NCBI GenBank assembly: GCA_029859185.1
Contig: JAOUDR010000046.1
Span: 1-11,019 of the forward strand
Source of the DNA: Gemmatimonadota bacterium
GTDB lineage: Bacteria; Gemmatimonadota; Gemmatimonadetes; Gemmatimonadales; GWC2-71-9
Direction of reading: 5' to 3'
DNA length: 11,019 bases
The notes beneath the pieces are model-generated. The model made no database searches. It was not told the origin of the DNA and saw only the letters and a list, made by a program, of their open reading frames with translations. This document shows, one piece after another, positions 7,560 to 11,019 of the stretch. The translations under genes were made by a program, and so were the position numbers. Numbering within the stretch: position 1 is the first letter of the stretch; every line of letters starts with the position of its first letter.

Positions 7560-8507
7560 ATGCCACGCCGCGCTGCCTCGTCGTCGCATACCTTTCCCAT
7601 GGTGCCCCCCCAACCTGTCCGACCCGGCCTGGCGCTGGCTCAGGTCGCGCTCGGCGCGCTGCTGATCAGCGTCGCCCCCGTCTGGGTGCGACTTGCCCCC
7701 GTGGGGCCCACGGTGGCCGGGTTCTACCGGATGCTCGTCGGCGCCGTCGTGCTGCTGCCGCTGGCACTCGCCCGGCGCGAACGGCTCTGGGCGGGCCGCC
7801 GTGCCCTGGGCTTCGTGATCGTGGCCTCGGTCTGCTTCACGCTCGACCTCGTATTCTGGCACATGAGCATCCATCGAGTGGGACCCGGGCTCGCGACCAT
7901 CCTCGCCAACTTCCAGGTCTTCCTCCTTGCCGCCTTCGGGCTGATCGTCCTCCGGGAGCGTCTCCACTGGCAATTCCTGGTTGCGGTCCCTGCCGCGCTA
8001 CTGGGGCTCTTCCTGCTCGTGGGGGTGAACTGGGATCTCCTGTCGGCCGGATACCAGGCGGGTGTGGGGCTCGGGCTTCTCACAGCGCTCGTGTATGGCT
8101 CGTATTTGCTGGTCCTGCGCGCGAGTCAGGCCCGCGCAGACCGGCTGGAGCCGCTGCCCAATCTCCTGGCCATTTGCGGAGTCACGGCGGTGCTGCTGCT
8201 GCCGGTCGCGCTTTGGCGGGGCGAGTCGCTGGCGGTGCCCGATCTCCGCACGGGAGCGATCCTGGTGGCGTATGGGATCACGGCCCAGGGTCTCGGCTGG
8301 CTGCTGATCTCGCGGGGCATTCCGTACGTCGAGGCCACCCGCGCGGGTCTCGTGCTCCTACTCCAGCCAGCCCTGGCGTTCGTGTGGGACATCCTCTTCT
8401 TCGGACGGCCTACTGGGGAGACTGATGCCGTGGGCGCCCTCCTGGCGCTGAGCGCGATCTACTTTGGGGGGAGGCGTCGGGGGCGGGATGACGGGATGAC
8501 GGGATGA
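7560..8507 (+). CDS. EamA-family (drug/metabolite transporter superfamily) inner-membrane permease
   Basis: A 315-residue integral membrane protein with two tandem EamA repeats (about 26-154 and 168-303), together giving about ten hydrophobic helices, the standard size and layout of DMT exporters. Recognisable family features are the FYRMLVGAVVLLPLAL segment ending helix 2, FQVFLLAAFGLIVLRERL in repeat 1 with the conserved Glu after the helix, and the matching LVLLLQPALAFVWDILFFG in repeat 2. Family members export amino acids, nucleosides, metabolites or drugs; the substrate cannot be read from sequence. The first 20 residues (Arg/Ser/Pro-rich) precede helix 1 and might be shortened if Met14 is used. 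The C-terminus is basic (GGRRRGRDDG) and its last codons are formed by an 8-bp tandem repeat. It diverges from the kinase gene and converges with the phosphoesterase gene; no operon partner is visible. Confidence 0.92.
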   Translation: MPRRAASSSHTFPMVPPQPVRPGLALAQVALGALLISVAPVWVRLAPVGPTVAGFYRMLVGAVVLLPLALARRERLWAGRRALGFVIVASVCFTLDLVFWHMSIHRVGPGLATILANFQVFLLAAFGLIVLRERLHWQFLVAVPAALLGLFLLVGVNWDLLSAGYQAGVGLGLLTALVYGSYLLVLRASQARADRLEPLPNLLAICGVTAVLLLPVALWRGESLAVPDLRTGAILVAYGITAQGLGWLLISRGIPYVEATRAGLVLLLQPALAFVWDILFFGRPTGETDAVGALLALSAIYFGGRRRGRDDGMTG

Positions 8508-8508
8508 C
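8485..8508. repeat. Three tandem copies of GGGATGAC across the transporter stop codon
   Basis: Three perfect head-to-tail copies of the octamer GGGATGAC encode the last residues and the TGA stop of the EamA transporter. The unit is not a multiple of three, so gain or loss of a copy would change the reading frame at the very end of the gene. It may be a simple-sequence slippage site; only the hydrophilic tail would be affected. Confidence 0.8.
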
Positions 8509-8531
8509 GGGAGGAGTATCCCGTTCATGCT

Positions 8532-9320
8532 TCAGTATTTCCCCCGCGCCCGCTCCCGCTGCGGCAGCACCTCGAGACACGTCGTCCACCACCCCGTCCG
8601 GATCGTCTCGATGAACTCCGCGGGGAGCCGTTCGTCCCGCATGTCATTGGCCAGCGCCTCATGATCGTAGGCGACGGGGACGAACTCCACGTCCAGGACG
8701 CGGTCCCGAGCCCCGAGCATGGCATACCACACGTGTGGGTGTCCGTCGTTCGCCGGTCGCCCCACGGCCCCCACGTTCACATACCAGGCACTCGGCCCAA
8801 GCTGGCGTTGCCAGTGGATGCCGGTGTGGGTCCCGATGAGCACGTCACAGTCGTGGTCGCGTGTCAGCTTGCTGAGGAAATGCGTCGGGGTGGTGGACTC
8901 CCAGAGAAACTCGTTCATCTGGCGAGGGCTGCCGTGACAGCAGAGCACCCGCAGGCCACCCAGGGTGAACCGGAAGTGGTCCGGCAAGGCAGCGAGCCAT
9001 GCGCGGTGTGCGGGGTTGGTGTTCGCGAACGTGTACTGGTACGAGAGCCGCGCGTAGTGGTTGTCTCTCGGATCCGTGTAGCCGCACTGGCAGTCGTCGA
9101 GTCCGCGCGCAATGGAGTCGTCGTAGTTGCCGCGCATCACGCGCACGCTGGCGTCCTGCAGTAACGGGAACACCTTGTCGGGCGAGGGGCCAAAAGCACC
9201 GAGATCGCCAAGGCAGTAGAGCGCCGTGGCTCCGCGATCGCTGGCGTCGGCAATGGCCGCGGCCAGCGCGACGTGGTTGGAATAGACGCCGCCGAAGACC
9301 GCAATTCGTTCGCGGGTCAC
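8532..9320 (-). CDS. Metallophosphoesterase-fold protein with altered first metal motif
   Basis: A 262-residue soluble protein of the calcineurin-like phosphoesterase fold (YfcE/Metallophos_2 type); substrate unknown. Recognisable motifs are CLGDLGAFGP (Asp39), RGNYDD (63-68, in the GNHD/GNCD position), CCHGSPR (His129), GTHTGIHW (163-170, a shifted form of GHTH) and NVGAVGRP (182-189). The first motif, normally DxHxN, is GGVYSN (10-15), so the usual Asp and His are replaced by Gly and Tyr. It may bind one metal, bind metals differently, or be non-catalytic. A GTG start at 9320 is chosen because it overlaps the TGA of the upstream radical SAM gene (GTGA) and starts just before the first beta strand. 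An in-frame ATG at 9380 would give 282 residues but overlaps the upstream gene by 64 bases. Translation is probably coupled to that gene, suggesting a shared pathway. Confidence 0.85.
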   Translation of the reverse strand: MTRERIAVFGGVYSNHVALAAAIADASDRGATALYCLGDLGAFGPSPDKVFPLLQDASVRVMRGNYDDSIARGLDDCQCGYTDPRDNHYARLSYQYTFANTNPAHRAWLAALPDHFRFTLGGLRVLCCHGSPRQMNEFLWESTTPTHFLSKLTRDHDCDVLIGTHTGIHWQRQLGPSAWYVNVGAVGRPANDGHPHVWYAMLGARDRVLDVEFVPVAYDHEALANDMRDERLPAEFIETIRTGWWTTCLEVLPQRERARGKY

Positions 9321-10228
9321 GCTCCGGCCCCAGCGGTGGCGTTCGCACAGATCGCCCCCTCCTGCCAACAGGTGTAACACGCCTGCTCGCGCAGCGTGAC
9401 CGAGAGGCGGGTGGCTTCGCCAAGCGCGTCCGCGAGGCGCGCTGATGGGTGGTCGAGAAGGATCGGGCAGGCGTAGACCCCGCGTGCCGTCACCAGACGC
9501 GCGCGCGTGCAGAGCAGCCGGTCGAGATCGTACCCGTGCAGCATCTCATGCGTGACCCGCTCGTCGGGGGCGTACCTTCCGCTGCGCGCGACTTCGGCCC
9601 CGAGGCGGAGGGTCGGCAGGAGCTTGAGGCGGGGACGCGTGTACCCGACCCGGCCCAGCACCGCGCGGAAGTCTTGCAGCAGCACCTCGGCCTCGCTCCC
9701 GTCGCCCGGGAGCACGGTCGTGATGATCGGGAGGAACCCGGCGGCGACCACGCGGCCGATCCCGTCCAGCGCGCGCGCAAATGTCCCCGGACCGCGGATG
9801 GCATCATTGGCTTCCACCGTGACGCCGTCGAGGCTCACGCGGAGCTCGAGCGAGTACATCGAGGCCGCCGCCAGTCGCGCGAGCTCGGCCACCCGCCGCG
9901 GCGTGAAGAGGGTTCCGTTCGTCAGGACCGTGGCAGGACCCAGCGCCAGCGTCTCGGCCAGCATCGCCGGGAGCGCGGGTTGCATGAACGGCTCCCCGCC
10001 GGTGAAGTAATACTCCTTCACGCCAAGGGCCGTGGACTCCGCAAGCGCGGCCGAGACCTGGACCCGGTCCATGAACCAGAACGCGTGGTTGTCAGGCGCG
10101 CAGCTGATGAAACAGTGCCGGCAGCGCAGGTTGCAGACCGTGCCGCTGACCTGAAACCAGAGCTGGTCCAGCGCCGTCAGCGGTACGGCGGGCGCGCTCG
10201 CCGCCTCCGTGGAGGTCGTGCAGCTCAT
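9317..10228 (-). CDS. Radical SAM protein with C-terminal (SPASM/twitch-like) cysteine cluster
   Basis: A 303-residue radical S-adenosylmethionine protein. CNLRCRHC (residues 32-39, CxxxCxxC) binds the [4Fe-4S] cluster that cleaves SAM. TGGEP (76-80) contacts the SAM amino group, and VLTNG (101-105) and RVSLDG (130-135) are the following barrel strands. After the barrel come Cys240, Cys254, Cys284, Cys287 and Cys294, a pattern expected for one auxiliary iron-sulphur cluster, as in SPASM/twitch enzymes that modify peptides or proteins. The substrate is unknown, and I see no small precursor-peptide gene next to it. The ATG at 10228 is preceded almost directly by a -10-like box with little room for a leader. 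Its stop codon overlaps the start of the phosphoesterase gene, so the two form a coupled pair. PqqE/anSME-like enzymes are distant alternatives. Confidence 0.92.
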   Translation of the reverse strand: MSCTTSTEAASAPAVPLTALDQLWFQVSGTVCNLRCRHCFISCAPDNHAFWFMDRVQVSAALAESTALGVKEYYFTGGEPFMQPALPAMLAETLALGPATVLTNGTLFTPRRVAELARLAAASMYSLELRVSLDGVTVEANDAIRGPGTFARALDGIGRVVAAGFLPIITTVLPGDGSEAEVLLQDFRAVLGRVGYTRPRLKLLPTLRLGAEVARSGRYAPDERVTHEMLHGYDLDRLLCTRARLVTARGVYACPILLDHPSARLADALGEATRLSVTLREQACYTCWQEGAICANATAGAGA

Positions 10229-10234
10229 GCCCCT

Positions 10235-10240
10235 AGTATA
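10235..10240 (-). promoter_or_regulatory. Candidate -10 box for a leaderless radical SAM transcript
   Basis: On the minus strand, TATACT ends six bases before the ATG of the radical SAM gene. Transcription from a typical -10 would begin at or within a base or two of that ATG, giving a leaderless or nearly leaderless mRNA. No clear TTGACA-like -35 lies 16-18 bp upstream; only a GGGAACC stretch is present about 20 bp away. Confidence 0.4.
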
Positions 10241-10322
10241 AGCGCCGGACGCGACCGCCGGTTCCCGATCGGCGTGGGGGCGTTATCTTCTCGCGTTTCC
10301 GTGCCCCGGCTCCTTCTGCCCG

Positions 10323-10358
10323 CTCGCCGCCTGGCCGTCCGGCCGTCTCGCCGCCTGG
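10323..10358. repeat. Short direct repeats in the leader of the symporter gene
   Basis: CTCGCCGCCTGG occurs at 10323-10334 and again at 10347-10358, with GGCCGTC twice in between (10333-10339 and 10341-10347). The cluster ends four bases before the symporter ATG and occupies the place where a ribosome binding site would be expected. It may be simple sequence, or it may bind a regulator. Confidence 0.5.
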
Positions 10359-10362
10359 ACTC

Positions 10363-11019
10363 ATGACCCCAGTCCTCACCGGCGTCCTCGTCTACATCCT
10401 GCTCCAGCTTGCGCTGGGGTTCTGGGTATCGCGACGCGTGAAGACCGAGGATGACTACCTCGTTGCCGGCCGACGGCTCGGGTTTCCCATTGTGATGTTC
10501 ACCGTGTTCGCCACGTGGTTCGGGGCGGAGACCTGCATCGGTTCAGCGGGTGAGGCATACCGCGCTGGACTCTCGGGCACGACGGCGGATCCTTTCGGCT
10601 ACGCGGGCTGTCTCCTGTTCATGGCGCTGGTGTACGCCGTCCCGTTGTGGAAGCGCAAGCTGACGACGCTCGCCGACCTGTTCCGGCAGCGCTATGGCCA
10701 AGGGGTGGAGCGCCTCGCCGTCCTCCTCCTGGTGCCGACCTCTCTGATGTGGGCGGCGGCGCAGATTCGCGCGTTTGGCCATGTGCTCGGCGCCGCGTCG
10801 AACTTCAGTATCGAGTTCACGGTGACCATCGCGGCGGTCGTCGTGATCGTCTACACCGTTGCCGGCGGCCTGCTCGCGGACGCCATCACCGACTTCGTGC
10901 AGGGCGTGGTATTGATCATCGGGTTGGCGCTGGTAGCCGGCCTGATGTTCGCAAGCGGGGATTTCGCGGTCATCCGCGAGCTGCCGGCGGAGCAGCTCTC
11001 CCTCCGGGCACCGGACGCG
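10363..11019 (+). CDS. Sodium:solute symporter (SSS family), C-terminus cut by window edge
   Basis: 219 codons of an integral membrane transporter are visible and the frame is open at the right edge; full SSS proteins are about 450-600 residues, so roughly half is missing. The N-terminus shows helix 1 (LVYILLQLALGFWVS), the DYLVAGRRLGFPIVMFTVFATWFGAE region typical of helices 1-2 in this family (the classical form is AGRxLgxxvxxxsxxATWxGa), the SAGEAYRAGLSG loop, a basic WKRKLTTLADLFRQRYG segment, and further helices ending with TVAGGLLADAITDFVQGVVLI. This family couples sodium entry to uptake of sugars, proline, pantothenate, carboxylates and other solutes; the substrate is not evident. The ATG at 10363 lacks a good ribosome binding site. 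The gene is divergent from the radical SAM gene across 134 bp containing short direct repeats. Confidence 0.9.
   Translation, partial: MTPVLTGVLVYILLQLALGFWVSRRVKTEDDYLVAGRRLGFPIVMFTVFATWFGAETCIGSAGEAYRAGLSGTTADPFGYAGCLLFMALVYAVPLWKRKLTTLADLFRQRYGQGVERLAVLLLVPTSLMWAAAQIRAFGHVLGAASNFSIEFTVTIAAVVVIVYTVAGGLLADAITDFVQGVVLIIGLALVAGLMFASGDFAVIRELPAEQLSLRAPDA

Noticed and set aside
6011..7600. A 529-codon minus-strand frame overlapping the kinase in another frame.
   Set aside because: The translation is Arg/His/Gly-rich and lacks motifs, whereas the overlapped frame contains every kinase signature in order.
9321..9380. An ATG extension of the phosphoesterase by 20 residues.
   Set aside because: The extension lies within the end of the radical SAM gene and shows no homology-like feature; the GTG at 9320 gives a natural GTGA overlap and starts right before the first strand of the fold.
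10229..10362. A small precursor-peptide gene beside the radical SAM gene.
   Set aside because: No short frame with a ribosome binding site and a plausible peptide is seen in this gap on either strand.
1..11019. Insertion sequences, tRNA or rRNA genes, CRISPR arrays, prophage or integration sites.
   Set aside because: No transposase or integrase motifs, spaced repeats, cloverleaf-like segments or flanking duplications were seen; the genes are continuous in style and composition.

Overview
This is a GC-rich, tightly packed bacterial chromosomal segment from a Gram-negative-type organism: two lipoproteins, a beta-barrel-like secreted protein, and no mobile element, RNA gene or CRISPR array that I can see. 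The large secreted met-zincin, and the serine/threonine kinase whose outside part combines Big2 (Ig-like) and RCC1 modules, are reminiscent of Gemmatimonadota or a similar soil phylum. That placement is an inference from gene style only.

Layout, left to right. (1) 1-2432, minus: a nearly complete lipoprotein zinc metalloprotease of the DUF5117/DUF5118/DUF4953 met-zincin family, cut by the window edge at its C-terminus. (2) 2678-3079, plus: a small fibronectin-III-like lipoprotein, divergent from the protease, with a good sigma-70-type promoter and a strong hairpin terminator. (3) 3168-7512, minus: a two-gene unit. The first gene is a 1216-residue transmembrane Ser/Thr kinase (zinc ribbon, kinase, Pro/Thr-rich linker, one TM helix, about four Big2 domains, seven RCC1 repeats). 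43 bp downstream is a 216-residue outer-membrane barrel-like protein. (4) 7560-8507, plus: a ten-helix EamA/DMT transporter, divergent from the kinase across only 47 bp. (5) 8532-10228, minus: a translationally coupled pair, a radical SAM protein with a C-terminal cysteine cluster followed by a metallophosphoesterase-fold protein through a GTGA overlap. (6) 10363-11019, plus: the start of a sodium:solute symporter, cut by the right edge.

Two regions deserve most attention. The kinase joins a complete cytoplasmic Hanks-type kinase to a large outside part ending in what looks like a full seven-blade RCC1 propeller, each blade carrying two cysteines at exactly the same spacing. It looks like an envelope receptor kinase of unknown ligand and shares a likely operon with a barrel protein. 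The radical SAM/phosphoesterase pair looks like a dedicated two-protein system of unknown substrate, and its phosphoesterase lacks the usual first metal-binding motif. The long open frames antisense to the protease and the kinase are judged to be high-GC shadows.
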